From: Pseudomonadota bacterium | Lineage (GTDB): Bacteria; Pseudomonadota; Alphaproteobacteria; Rhizobiales; Hyphomicrobiaceae | DNA: 64,000 bases | Reading direction: 5' to 3' | NCBI GenBank assembly: GCA_023430315.1 | Contig: JAEZAW010000344.1 | Span: forward strand, 27,350 to 91,349 | Shown: positions 17,936 to 26,037 of the stretch, piece after piece | Numbering within the stretch: position 1 is the first letter of the stretch | How the letters are laid out: each line of letters starts with the position of its first letter | The notes under the pieces: model-generated | Databases searched by the model: none | The model's input: only the letters and a program-made list of their open reading frames with translations | Told to the model about the DNA's origin: nothing | Position numbers and translations under genes: made by a program

Positions 17936-18744
17936 GAGTACGCCCCCGCAATCGCCTTGATATCGTCGATGGCACTCGAGACGGGTCTAGCGCTGCGCCC
18001 GTGTGAGGGGACACGGCGAGCAAGGTATCCGCCATCAAGAACACGCGAAAATTTCTTGGGATTGGTGAGGAAGTCGAGGTCACACTTCCAACCTCGATCG
18101 TTGTCTCCCATCAGGTGAGGAGACTGCGGGACGTTGGCCAGCATCTTCTGCCAGCCATCGAGGCCGAAATCGGCAAGCACCCTGCTGATTGCCCGCTTTC
18201 GATCGTCGGTCAGCTTTGAGGCTCTCGGTAGCCCATGGGCCGCTGCTAGTTCATTGTAGTCGTCGAAAGCAGTCAGACAGTCCGGTTGGCCCAAAGAGAT
18301 ACTGGTATCCTTGGTATTCTTGGTACTGTGTTGCCCTTCGCGTGCCTCTCGCGTGCCTTTCGTTTGCCCTTCGCCTGCCTCTGCGCGCGTCTCATGCGCC
18401 GCTGCAGTCTGGTAAGTGTCGTACTTCGTTAGCAAATACACCGCCGCGTATTGCGTTCTCGCTTGCCCCTTTTCGATCATTCTCGCTGCGACCAAATCGC
18501 GAAGGAACGTTCGCACGCGCTTCACGCTCCAGTCCCAGGTCTCCGCGAGATGCTCGAGGCCGGCCAGCACTTCGCCACGGCGCAACCTGATCACACCACC
18601 GCGCGTGCGCGTCTCGTGGTCCTTCCATGCTGCGTTGGCGATCAGCCACAGCCAGGCGTCGCGCCGGCTGTAGGGGTCACCGTGCAATATCTCGTGGTCG
18701 AAGACTTCGACGCTTACGGCGATCCATCGGGCTCGATAGTCCAT
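17932..18744 (-). CDS. Phage replisome organiser / helicase-loader type protein
   Basis: 270 residues. The N-terminal 100 residues form a winged-helix-like block (WLWLIANAAWKDHETR, LRRGEVLAGLEHLAETW, VRTFLRDLVAARMIEKG), as in phage replication initiators that bind origin DNA. A Gly/Glu/Thr-rich linker follows, then a C-terminal domain (DLDFLTNPKKFSRVLDGGY) of the kind that contacts helicase. It directly precedes dnaB with an ATGA overlap. Family knowledge: such pairs load DnaB on phage DNA. The assignment rests on order and on the domain layout, since no single motif is diagnostic. The origin itself was not located. Confidence 0.7.
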   Translation of the reverse strand: MDYRARWIAVSVEVFDHEILHGDPYSRRDAWLWLIANAAWKDHETRTRGGVIRLRRGEVLAGLEHLAETWDWSVKRVRTFLRDLVAARMIEKGQARTQYAAVYLLTKYDTYQTAAAHETRAEAGEGQTKGTREAREGQHSTKNTKDTSISLGQPDCLTAFDDYNELAAAHGLPRASKLTDDRKRAISRVLADFGLDGWQKMLANVPQSPHLMGDNDRGWKCDLDFLTNPKKFSRVLDGGYLARRVPSHGRSARPVSSAIDDIKAIAGAYS

Positions 18745-18755
18745 ATCGGGCGCCC

Positions 18756-19043
18756 TCAGAACGGTATGGGATCGTTGGGCGCAGGACGCGACGAGCGGCG
18801 CTCAGGCAGCGGCTCGTTTGCCTTGCCGAGAGTCTGCCGGCTCGGCTTGCTTTCTTGCCTAGGCTTCTCCTCGGCTTGCTGGAAAACTAAGTTCCAAATC
18901 TCGCAGCCGTCGTCGGTCGTCTCATTCGACTTGAGCAGCGCAACTTTCAACATGCCCATGCGGCCGGTGAAGGATGTCGTGCCCTTAGAGGAAGTGCGCT
19001 TGTATAGCTTGAGAGCCGTCAGGCTCGGTCCGTAGTCGCTCAT
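18756..19043 (-). CDS. Hypothetical phage protein
   Basis: 95 residues ahead of the replication organiser and on the same strand, 11 bases apart. The first half is strand-like and conserved-looking (LTALKLYKRTSSKGTTSFTG, then RMGMLKVALLKS); the second half is a Pro/Arg/Glu-rich tail that looks disordered. Proteins of this size and position are common in Rhizobiales prophages, but no function is known to me. No catalytic or DNA-binding motif is visible. Confidence 0.55.
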   Translation of the reverse strand: MSDYGPSLTALKLYKRTSSKGTTSFTGRMGMLKVALLKSNETTDDGCEIWNLVFQQAEEKPRQESKPSRQTLGKANEPLPERRSSRPAPNDPIPF

Positions 19044-19146
19044 GTCCGATCTGCCGATGTAGGACGCAACTGGGTTGTTGGAACCAGCGGCCGGCTACTC
19101 GACATTGCCGGAAGACGCGCGTACAAAATCCGCGCCGATGTGATTT

Positions 19147-19193
19147 GCAACGCGCCGCTCCTTGGTCTTGTCCACCAAGGTTGCGGCGTTTGC
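19147..19193. promoter_or_regulatory. Long inverted repeat between phage genes
   Basis: The arms 19147-19166 and 19174-19193 pair (for example CCTTGGT with ACCAAGG and GCCGC with GCGGC) around a seven-base loop. It lies three bases from the end of the AlpA-like gene, where a terminator or attenuator would be expected. There is no long T-tract. Confidence 0.45.
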
Positions 19194-19195
19194 GC

Positions 19196-19459
19196 TTAAG
19201 CGGCCTGATGGGCCTGCGAATGCGGCTGAAACTTGCCGGCGAGCAAGTTCTCGCGCGGTCGTGACTCAATCCATCGGTTGAGATCAGAGCGCCAGGTGAA
19301 GCCTCGCTGACCGACGTAGAACGAAGGCTTGGGAAGACCGTATTTGTCCTCCCAGCGGAGCTTAGTGCTCTTGGAAATGTTCAAGATGGCGCAGACGTCT
19401 TTGTCGTCGAGCGCGACATCATCCGTGATAGGTGGCCTACGTGTCGTTCCGTCCTGCAT
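19196..19459 (-). CDS. AlpA/excisionase-like DNA-binding protein
   Basis: 87 residues from the ATG at 19459, preceded by GGAG. It reads ALDDKDVCAILNISKSTKLR, then WEDKYGLPKPSF and FTWRSDLNRWIESRP. This is the MerR-like winged helix of AlpA and Xis proteins: helix-turn-helix, a wing with a Pro, and a closing helix with Trp. AlpA-type proteins activate integrase genes or act as excisionases. It lies about 1 kb downstream of the integrase on the same strand, which fits control of integration or excision. Whether it is activator or excisionase cannot be told from the sequence. Confidence 0.7.
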   Translation of the reverse strand: MQDGTTRRPPITDDVALDDKDVCAILNISKSTKLRWEDKYGLPKPSFYVGQRGFTWRSDLNRWIESRPRENLLAGKFQPHSQAHQAA

Positions 19460-19560
19460 CGCTCCGCTCCGGTGAGTGGTGATGCAGAACCGTGACACAC
19501 TTAAATGCTATCGGGCTCCCAAAACGAATTACGAGAATTTGGGATTGTGGATCCCAAAAT

Positions 19561-20565
19561 CTATTGTGCAATTTTGGGAGGCAAAGGATAGCGGCTCCCA
19601 ATGCCGATTTGAGGTGCCTCGACGTTAGCTATGTCAGGATCGGACCATCGTTCGGACCAAACGACCTCTCCATCAAGAGTAACTAGGACACTATCGGTAG
19701 TTTGACGACGCTCGAGCAACGGGGCAGGAACGAGCCGAGTTCTCAGCCGCCAGCATTCTTCGACATGCCTATGTTCGACGCCAAGCTTAAGGCGTTCGGC
19801 GGCGCGCCACACTATCCAAGTTGCGCTAGGTTGTGGCCGACGTATGGGGTTTCGCGACCCGTATGGCTTGTAGCCGGTGCGATCGATCACGTCCGAGACC
19901 GCCTTGGCAAGCTCCAGGTCACGTTGGGCAAACATGGCGGGATTGAGCTTCTTCCGCTCTTTCTGTTTAGGCTTACCTAGGTCATACATTTCCAGAAGCA
20001 CGAAGTGCTTGAGGTTTGTTGGCATTATGGCGTCTTCCGCGAGCAAATAGTCCCGAGCGAGCGCACGTACGACATCATACGCGACCAAATCACCGTCGAG
20101 TGCGCGCGCTATAAGCGTCTCCGCCTTTTCATCGTTATAGACGTAGGCAAATTCTTTCTCGAAGTTCCACTTTTCTAGCGACGATCGCGGAATGCTCAAG
20201 AGCTGACCGGTGCGCTTGAGCACCTCGAGCGCGACCACCAGCCCATCAAGAAAATCCTCGTCGTCTAGATCGCTCACTCTCGCTGTGTCGGTAATGACGT
20301 CAACCAATTCCCTAACCCTATCAGGCAAGCCAGGGAATCTTGGTGGCAAGGAATTCGGCGGCGGATCAGCTCGATTGCGAGAAACGAGATCCATGCAGCT
20401 GCGCCACGCGTCAGCCTGTTCGAACACGGTGCCCGCCTGTGGGCTTAAGCGTCCCACGAGGGCGCGGCGTCGCAAGTAGCGATAAGTTGTCTCGATCTCT
20501 ATAGCGACCGGCTCGGTGACCTCAGGCTGCAGCAAATCTCCTCCAGTGCCCCTTCTTCTGGTCAT
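19561..20565 (-). CDS. Hypothetical protein coupled to integrase
   Basis: 334 residues from the ATG at 20565, which overlaps the integrase stop by four bases (ATGA). An upstream frame to 20628 would lie inside the integrase. The protein is soluble and mostly helical, with acidic stretches (VSDLDDEDFLDGLVVALEVL) and a WRAAERLKLG-type region near residue 260. No family is recognised. The tight coupling to the integrase suggests an accessory role in the island's mobility or maintenance, but that is inference from position only. Confidence 0.55.
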   Translation of the reverse strand: MTRRRGTGGDLLQPEVTEPVAIEIETTYRYLRRRALVGRLSPQAGTVFEQADAWRSCMDLVSRNRADPPPNSLPPRFPGLPDRVRELVDVITDTARVSDLDDEDFLDGLVVALEVLKRTGQLLSIPRSSLEKWNFEKEFAYVYNDEKAETLIARALDGDLVAYDVVRALARDYLLAEDAIMPTNLKHFVLLEMYDLGKPKQKERKKLNPAMFAQRDLELAKAVSDVIDRTGYKPYGSRNPIRRPQPSATWIVWRAAERLKLGVEHRHVEECWRLRTRLVPAPLLERRQTTDSVLVTLDGEVVWSERWSDPDIANVEAPQIGIGSRYPLPPKIAQ

Positions 20566-21872
20566 GAAACTTCCTCGCAATCTCGCGCGGTCGCGAGTTT
20601 CGTAACGCCATCCACATGCCGGGCCCATAGTTCGAGCGCCGCCCGTTTCTCGGGTTCATAAAGGCTGCGGTTATAGGTGCCCGCTACTCCGGCCTTGCTG
20701 CCGCTGATGTGATTTAGGACGGCCTCTATGATGTGCGGCATGACACCGAGGTCGGCCATGCGGGTCGCGGCGGTCCGGCGAATGTCGTGAAGCGTCCAGG
20801 GCTGGACCTTTTTGGCTTCGAGCTCTTTCTTGGCCAGCTTGGCAATCCGTTCATCCAGGCGCGCCTTGGCGTGACTGAAGCCTGAGAATTCCGAGCGCCC
20901 GGACAGCCCGAACAGGAAATTGCCGGCGGCATACCGCGGGATTGTCTCGAGAAGTTCGGCCGCAGCCTCGCTCATTGGCACGAGATGGGGGCGTCCGTTC
21001 TTCGTGCGTGCGCCAGGGATCGACCAGGTGAAGGTGACGAGGTCGATCTCCGGCCAGATGAGACCTCCTACCTCTACCCGCCGCTGTGCCGTCAGGATGA
21101 GGAGCCGCACCAAATCACCAAACGGGTAGCCTTCGGCCACCGCAGCTTTCCAAACGAGGGCGAGTTCGGCATCGGACAGGACACGCTCACGCTTGACCTC
21201 GGGCGAAGGTTTACGAATGCCATGGGTCGGAGAGGCCGAGACAATGTCGCGCTCACAGCACCACGCGAAGAATTTGCTGAGCGCGGAGAGGGCACGGTTC
21301 GCCATCGTTGCGGCTCCGCGCGCACGATATTCATCGAGCAGCGACATAATCTCGCGGCGCTTCATCGCTCCGACGGGGCGCTCGGCCCAGCGTGCGGCCA
21401 GACCGTCAGGGGTCGCCTTAAATACCGGCGGCGCGTTTGGTTTGGAATTTAGTCGATCGACATGCAACCCGAATGTCCGGGCGGTGTCTCTCCAACTACG
21501 CGTATTCGGTATGGCGTGGCTGTAGAGGAATTGCCGAACGAGCTCACCGAAGGCGTCTTTATCGGCGACCGGCAACTGCCGAAGGGCTTTCGTCGCCTTC
21601 TTCTCGGCTGCGGGGTCCTCACCGCGCTCGATCGCCTCGATAGCGTCTTTGGCCCGCTCGCGGGCCTTGAGAAGGTCCACGACCGGATAGTTGCCGAGCG
21701 TGAGCTTGCGGGGGCGGCCGCCGTACCGGTATCGCACGCACCAAGATTTCGACGCCGAGGGTTTGGGCTGGATGACGAGCCGGAGCCCGGGCATCCCGGC
21801 GTCGGCGATTTCCCGACGGGTAGAGGCGCCATCGAGCTTATCAATTGCTAGTACGGTGAGCAGCTTTCGCAT
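20562..21872 (-). CDS. int: P4-type tyrosine integrase
   Basis: 436 residues. The N-terminal DUF4102-like arm-binding domain (VRYRYGGRPRKLTLGNYP) is followed by a core-binding domain and the catalytic domain. The active-site residues are visible: Arg264 (TAQRRVEV), His362 and Arg365 (LHDIRRTAAT), His388 (VLNHIS) and the nucleophile Tyr400 (GTYNRS). These enzymes recombine island DNA into the 3' end of a tRNA gene. The gene starts about 170 bases from a tRNA-Lys 3' fragment, which is the expected attachment site. It appears intact. A 13-base inverted repeat lies just upstream and may control expression. Confidence 0.9.
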   Translation of the reverse strand: MRKLLTVLAIDKLDGASTRREIADAGMPGLRLVIQPKPSASKSWCVRYRYGGRPRKLTLGNYPVVDLLKARERAKDAIEAIERGEDPAAEKKATKALRQLPVADKDAFGELVRQFLYSHAIPNTRSWRDTARTFGLHVDRLNSKPNAPPVFKATPDGLAARWAERPVGAMKRREIMSLLDEYRARGAATMANRALSALSKFFAWCCERDIVSASPTHGIRKPSPEVKRERVLSDAELALVWKAAVAEGYPFGDLVRLLILTAQRRVEVGGLIWPEIDLVTFTWSIPGARTKNGRPHLVPMSEAAAELLETIPRYAAGNFLFGLSGRSEFSGFSHAKARLDERIAKLAKKELEAKKVQPWTLHDIRRTAATRMADLGVMPHIIEAVLNHISGSKAGVAGTYNRSLYEPEKRAALELWARHVDGVTKLATARDCEEVS

Positions 21873-21875
21873 GAT

Positions 21876-21923
21876 CTAAGGCATTCCCGGGTAACGAGTG
21901 GGTAGCGAATCGGGATGCCTTAG
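21876..21923. promoter_or_regulatory. Inverted repeat upstream of integrase
   Basis: CTAAGGCATTCCCG (21876-21889) and CGGGATGCCTTAG (21911-21923) are inverted copies except for one extra T, separated by 21 bases. The repeat starts four bases before the integrase ATG, so it could be an operator, a leader hairpin or an arm-type site. Confidence 0.5.
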
Positions 21924-22042
21924 ACTGGTAAACGATGACGACTCCTGAACCTAGAGAAATGCTAGAAATGCCCGTGTTTGTTGGTGATAACGCGGTTTAG
22001 GCGGTCGAATTTGCAGAACCCTGATTTTCTCCGGCAGAGTCC

Positions 22043-22086
22043 TCTTAATCAGCGGGTCGAAGGTTCGAGTCCTTCATCGCCCACCA
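22043..22086 (+). other. attR: Attachment site: 3' half of tRNA-Lys(CTT), island right end
   Basis: These 44 bases read as the 3' part of a tRNA: the CTT anticodon onward, the anticodon stem ATCAG, variable loop, a TPsiC arm (GGTTCGAGTCC) and an acceptor end GCCCACCA. The 5' half that would complete the tRNA is missing upstream (the preceding bases do not fold as D-arm and acceptor). This is what is left at the far end when an element integrates into a tRNA 3' end. The intact tRNA-Lys gene should lie at the other end of the element, outside the window. Confidence 0.75.
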
Positions 22087-22352
22087 TTCAATTCCAGAAC
22101 AACACCAATCGGTTGGATGTTCTCATCCGCGATGTTCCATGTCACGTTTCGCATGGAATTTACGTGACATGACATCCAGCAATTACAACCTGTTCCCGTG
22201 TGGTTCCACGGGTTGCCATGTGCTCCACGCAACATGGGCGTGACATGGAGCTATCCGGGCCTGACTGTGGCGAGATCGGAAGTTCAGAAGACAGAGCCGA
22301 ACATCCGAAATAAGCTAGCAAGGGGGAAACTCACAGCAGCGTTCGTGTGGCA

Positions 22353-23363
22353 ATGCCTAGACACGATTGGGTGCCAGTCGTTGTGATTGGCGGAATGATT
22401 GCCTTTGGAGGCCTCATCGCAGTCCTAGTCTCAGACTGGACCGCAAGCCGCGGCGTGTTCGAATATCACAATCCCAAGTACGACAAGGCCCGCACCGCCG
22501 ACGCATATTGTCAGCCCGTGACCCCTGCTGCTCCTGCAGGCGTAGACGCCAGCAAAGATCGCCGTTTTGCAAATGGCGAAGATCCAGAGCAAAAAGAATA
22601 CGACCTTTGCCAACAGTGGCGCCAAGCAAAGGCAGCTGAGAACGCTGCCACTTACGCAGGATGGCAAGCGCTCGCGGCCATCCTGAGCACGGTACTTCTG
22701 CTCGTAGCGACTGGCGCTGCCATATTTGCTGCCTTGTATGCGAAGCGGGCTGCTGATGCGGGTCGAGGCGCCGTCAACGAAGCTAAAAACACCACCAATG
22801 CTGCAGAGCGGACTATCCAAGCGACCAAAGATATCGGTCATGCTCAACTGCGACCCTACGTGCACGCGATCCATGTCAACATTCATAGGAACTACGAGCC
22901 TAACACCAAGAAGCTCTCCGGAGTCGAAGTGACCGTGCAGTGGCGCAATTCTGGCCAAACGCCCGCGAAGCGACTGTGCGGCACGGTAAGCTTCAAATCT
23001 TTCGAGAGCAGTGAGCCGCCAGACAATTTCAATTTTCCTGACGCGGAGAGGCGCGCTCTGCAGGAATGCGCAATAGGAGTTGGTCAGGACTTCAACACGA
23101 GTCTCTTGATCACTCCAGAGGAGATATCTCGGGCGATCGATACGCCACTCAACATCTACTATTGGGGCTGGGTCGAGTATGCCGACAACATCGACCGGCG
23201 TGTCGCCTACAGGACAGAAACCTGCCCACACCTGTTCGTCTTCAAAGACCCGACCGGAGGCGATGAACCGCAGTTCCGCGTCACGATGTATCACAAATTC
23301 AATGGCGCAGACGAAGACTGCTTCCGTAAGCCCAAATACAGAGTGGCGACGCTGCCAATCTGA
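22353..23363 (+). CDS. Hypothetical two-span membrane protein
   Basis: 336 residues from ATG 22353 (an in-frame GTG at 22347 is possible; neither has a good ribosome site). Visible: one membrane segment near the N-terminus (VVVIGGMIAFGGLIAVLV), a short outward loop with two cysteines, a second segment at about 105-130 (LAAILSTVLLLVATGAAIFAALY), a helical stretch, and a soluble C-terminal strand-rich domain of about 190 residues. That domain (VEVTVQWRNSGQTPAK) looks like an Ig-like or immunoglobulin-sandwich fold. Similar two-TM proteins are common hypothetical genes of Rhizobiales. It is the first gene outside the island's right end. Confidence 0.6.
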   Translation: MPRHDWVPVVVIGGMIAFGGLIAVLVSDWTASRGVFEYHNPKYDKARTADAYCQPVTPAAPAGVDASKDRRFANGEDPEQKEYDLCQQWRQAKAAENAATYAGWQALAAILSTVLLLVATGAAIFAALYAKRAADAGRGAVNEAKNTTNAAERTIQATKDIGHAQLRPYVHAIHVNIHRNYEPNTKKLSGVEVTVQWRNSGQTPAKRLCGTVSFKSFESSEPPDNFNFPDAERRALQECAIGVGQDFNTSLLITPEEISRAIDTPLNIYYWGWVEYADNIDRRVAYRTETCPHLFVFKDPTGGDEPQFRVTMYHKFNGADEDCFRKPKYRVATLPI

Positions 23364-23873
23364 AGTACGTACCAACAACGAGTGCACACCCCTTGAAACT
23401 TGAAATGCGGTGCTCCACATAATCGCTAGTTATAAGCGACCGAATGGTCGCGGCGACTACAAATTGGGTCTTGATTGACCGTACCGCGGCAGTGCTTGCG
23501 CGAACAGCAGTTGTCATGACCCACCACCTGTAAGTGCCTTGGAAGCGGCGTGACGCGCCCGCATGTGAATTGTTGATTTGTCTCAGTTCCCCGATGACGT
23601 GAGACGCTCATCTCACGCAAGCACACGGCGAAGCTGAGGAACTTTTGTCAGACCAGTCAACTGGTCGGACGGCGGTTCCTCAATGGCTTTCGCCAAGGTT
23701 CCCCGTTCGACGATCACGAAGGAACCTAAGGATACCGTCATCTCCGTAATCGGCTTTCTCATCCTCCTGGCAACGCTAATCAAGCTTTGCCTCACATTCA
23801 TCATCGTTGGCCTGGAAACGGCCCACGTTGAGCGCCCGCATTGCGTTCCAGCGCCGCCAGTTCGAGCATTAGC
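23364..23873. other. Intergenic region without a supported gene
   Basis: 510 bases. A plus-strand frame at 23683-23907 would give 74 residues with one hydrophobic stretch (VISVIGFLILLATLIKL), but its ribosome site is weak and it runs into the convergent small gene, so it is not called. Nothing else is recognised. Confidence 0.35.
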
Positions 23874-24047
23874 TCAACGCGGCGTTTGGCCGATGTCCAT
23901 GGCATGATGCTGCAAGAGCCGGAACAACGCGTCAGCGTCCTCTTCGCCTGTCCGCGCCCGCGCCACAAGGTTGATTGCCTCCTGGAGCCATTCCCATTGC
24001 CGCCCAACCTCTTCCTCACGCGCCTGCAGCGCTTCTGGGCTTTTCAT
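23874..24047 (-). CDS. 57-residue acidic helical small protein
   Basis: This short frame has an excellent ribosome site (AAGGAGG, four bases before the ATG at 24047). The protein starts MKSPEALQAREEEVGRQWEW and continues as an amphipathic acidic helix (LVARARTGEEDADALFRLLQ) before TGA at 23874-23876. It has no cysteines, signal peptide or membrane segment. Heptad spacing suggests helix packing or a small dimer. I recognise no family. The frames on either side are of poor quality, which makes this the likely coding one. It is divergent from pqqA by about 220 bases. Confidence 0.6.
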   Translation of the reverse strand: MKSPEALQAREEEVGRQWEWLQEAINLVARARTGEEDADALFRLLQHHAMDIGQTPR

Positions 24048-24265
24048 GCCCCTCCTTACTGTGGAAGCCTCGACCTAAATGTTCACTACGTTCCCCATCC
24101 ACTATGTAAGGGGCATCACGAGGTTTCGGGACTACGATCCGCCGCCATGGTTCTACAAGGAGCACCACAACCGCATTCTCGTGAGGGATGGCTACGGCAG
24201 CAGCCGCTATCATCCAAGCAGTGAAAGTCGAAACCTCGACAATTTCCCCCGAAAAGGAGATCGCG

Positions 24266-24397
24266 ATGAAGGGCACGAAAAAGCGCATCTGGAGCAAGCC
24301 GAGTGTCCAGGAAGAGCAGGCCGGTATGGAAGTAACGAGCTACGCCAGTGCGGACCTCCGGCGCCGTTCCGATAGCGCACCGAAAAAGGCCGGATGA
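24266..24397 (+). CDS. pqqA: Coenzyme PQQ precursor peptide PqqA
   Basis: 43 residues from the ATG at 24266, with AAGGAG six bases upstream. The core IWSKPSVQEEQAGMEVTSYASADL holds the conserved Glu and Tyr (E-V-T-S-Y) that PqqE joins to form the PQQ skeleton. Family PqqA is commonly 22-30 residues; here there are a few extra residues in front and a basic tail (RRRSDSAPKK) behind. The peptide is ribosomally made and then cut out and modified. It overlaps pqqB by four bases. The gene order A-B-C-D-E is the standard one. Confidence 0.9.
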   Translation: MKGTKKRIWSKPSVQEEQAGMEVTSYASADLRRRSDSAPKKAG

Positions 24398-25301
24398 TCA
24401 TCCGAGTTCTCGGCTCGGCAGCCGGCGGTGGGTTTCCGCAATGGAATTGCAATTGCGGAAACTGTGCCGCCGCTCGTGCGGGTGATCCGCATCTTCAATC
24501 CCGCTTGCAAACAGCCATTGCCGTCTCGGCGGATGGAGAGAGATGGGCGATTTTAGACGCGTCGCCTGATCTGCGCGAGCAGATTGCCGCGTCGCCTAGT
24601 CTACAGCCCTCTGCGCGCGACGCACGCCGCTCGAGTCCCATCAAGGCGGTCGTGGTGACAGGCTTCGAGGTCGATCAGGTCGGCGGTTTGCTCAATCTCC
24701 GCGAAGGCCAGAAGTTTTGCCTGCACGCCACTCCGTTCGTACTGAGGTCCTTGCAGGCAAACCCGATCTTCGGCGCCTTGGCTCAATCAGCTGTATCGCG
24801 TCTCGCCATGGAATGCGGCCGCCCGTTTGAACCTTTCGAGGGTGCGGCATAGAGTTCGCGCCGCTCGCCGTGCCCGGGAAAATCCCACAGCACGATGCAG
24901 CGCGGCGGGAACGTCCGGGCGACGAGACTGTAGGTCTCGTCATACGCGATATCCGAACTGAGCGGCGTGTGGCTTATCTACCGAGTTGTGCGGCACTGAC
25001 GCCCGACTTGACGAGCGCGATCGATGGCGTGGACGTCCTCCTTTTCGATGGCACGCTCTTCACGGACCATGAGCTTATCGAGCAGGGACTGTCCGAGAGG
25101 ACCGGCGCCGCAATGGGGCACATCTCCATGAGCGGCTCGAAGGGGTCCATCGAAAGTCTTCGCCGCATTGCCATTCAACGGCGCATCCTTATTCACCTCA
25201 ACAACTCGAATCCGGTTCTTCGCGGCAATAGCCGCGAGAGGGCATTCGTGACCGAGGCAGGTTGGGAAGTTGCCCACGACGGCATGGAGATCACGCTATG
25301 A
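24394..25301 (+). pseudogene. pqqB: PqqB, split by a one-base frameshift
   Basis: Two frames together make a normal PqqB of about 300 residues, the metallo-beta-lactamase-fold protein of PQQ synthesis. The first (24394-24852) starts with RVLGSAAGGGFPQWNCNCGNC and runs to RPFEPFEG, then meets TAG at 24850. The second continues in another frame as IEFAPLAVPGKIP through LLFDGTLFTD, MGHISMSG and LNNSNPVL to the stop at 25301. The junction lies around 24841-24850 and fits the loss of one base. It could be a true pseudogene or a sequencing indel. PqqB appears to act on an early PQQ intermediate. The stop overlaps pqqC by four bases. Confidence 0.85.
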
Positions 25302-26037
25302 CGCCGGCAATGTCGCCCACCGCCTTTGAGGCTGCCATGCGCGATGTCGGCCGGGAGCGCTATCATGACGCGCACCCCTTCCATAAGCTGCTGCACGGCG
25401 GCAGGCTTCGTAAATTCCAGGTCCAGGCATGGGCGCTCAACCGCTATTGCTATCAGGCAGCGGTGCCGCGCAAGGATGCAGCGCTGATCAGCCGTGTGCA
25501 TGAGCCCGCCCTGCGGCGCGAATGGGTGCGGCGGCTCCTCGACCACGATGGCAGTGGCGACGACGAAGGCGGCATCGAGCGGTGGCTGCGACTCACTGAC
25601 GGGCTTGGCCTTGATCGCGAGTACGTCACGTCCATGCGCGGTGCCCTGCCGGCGACCCGTTTTGCCGTCGAGGCCTATGTCAGGTTCGTGCGCGAGCGCT
25701 CGCTGACCGAGGCAGTGGCTTCATCCTTGACCGAACTCTTTGCACCCGCAATCCATGAGGAGCGGATCGCCGGCATGTTGGAGCACTATAGTTTCATCGA
25801 CGAAGGCGTGCTCGCATACTTCCGCCGACGCTTGTCGCAGGCCAATCGCGATGCAGATTTTGCTCTCGACTATGTCAAGCGGGAAGCAAAGACAACGGAG
25901 ATGCAGGCTGCCTGCGTAGAAGCCCTTCGCTTCAAGTGCGATGTGCTCTGGGCCAGCTCGATGCGCTCCATCATGCCTATGTCGAGCCAGGATTGCCGCC
26001 GCCGGGCGCATTCAGGTCGGAGCAAGTCTATGAATAG
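25298..26037 (+). pseudogene. pqqC: PqqC, frameshifted near its 3' end
   Basis: PqqC is the cofactor-free oxidase that carries out the last step of PQQ synthesis. The body matches in full (HPFHKLLHGGRLRKFQVQAW, ALNRYCYQAAVPRKDAA, FALDYVKREA, RFKCDVLW). At about 25953 the frame slips: the next bases read WASSMRSIM in the open frame, but one base over they give QLDALHHAYVEPGLPPPGAF, the standard PqqC C-terminus, ending at TAG 26035-26037. One base is missing from a short C run. As written, the frame runs on into pqqD and makes an apparent PqqC-PqqD fusion of 344 residues. Start ATG 25298 overlaps the pqqB stop. Confidence 0.85.

Noticed and set aside
22431..23420. A 329-codon minus-strand frame opposite the 22353 membrane protein
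   Set aside because: The plus-strand protein has clear membrane segments and good composition; the antisense has none.
24079..24375. A 98-codon frame running through pqqA
   Set aside because: No ribosome site or domain, and it overlaps pqqA in another frame.
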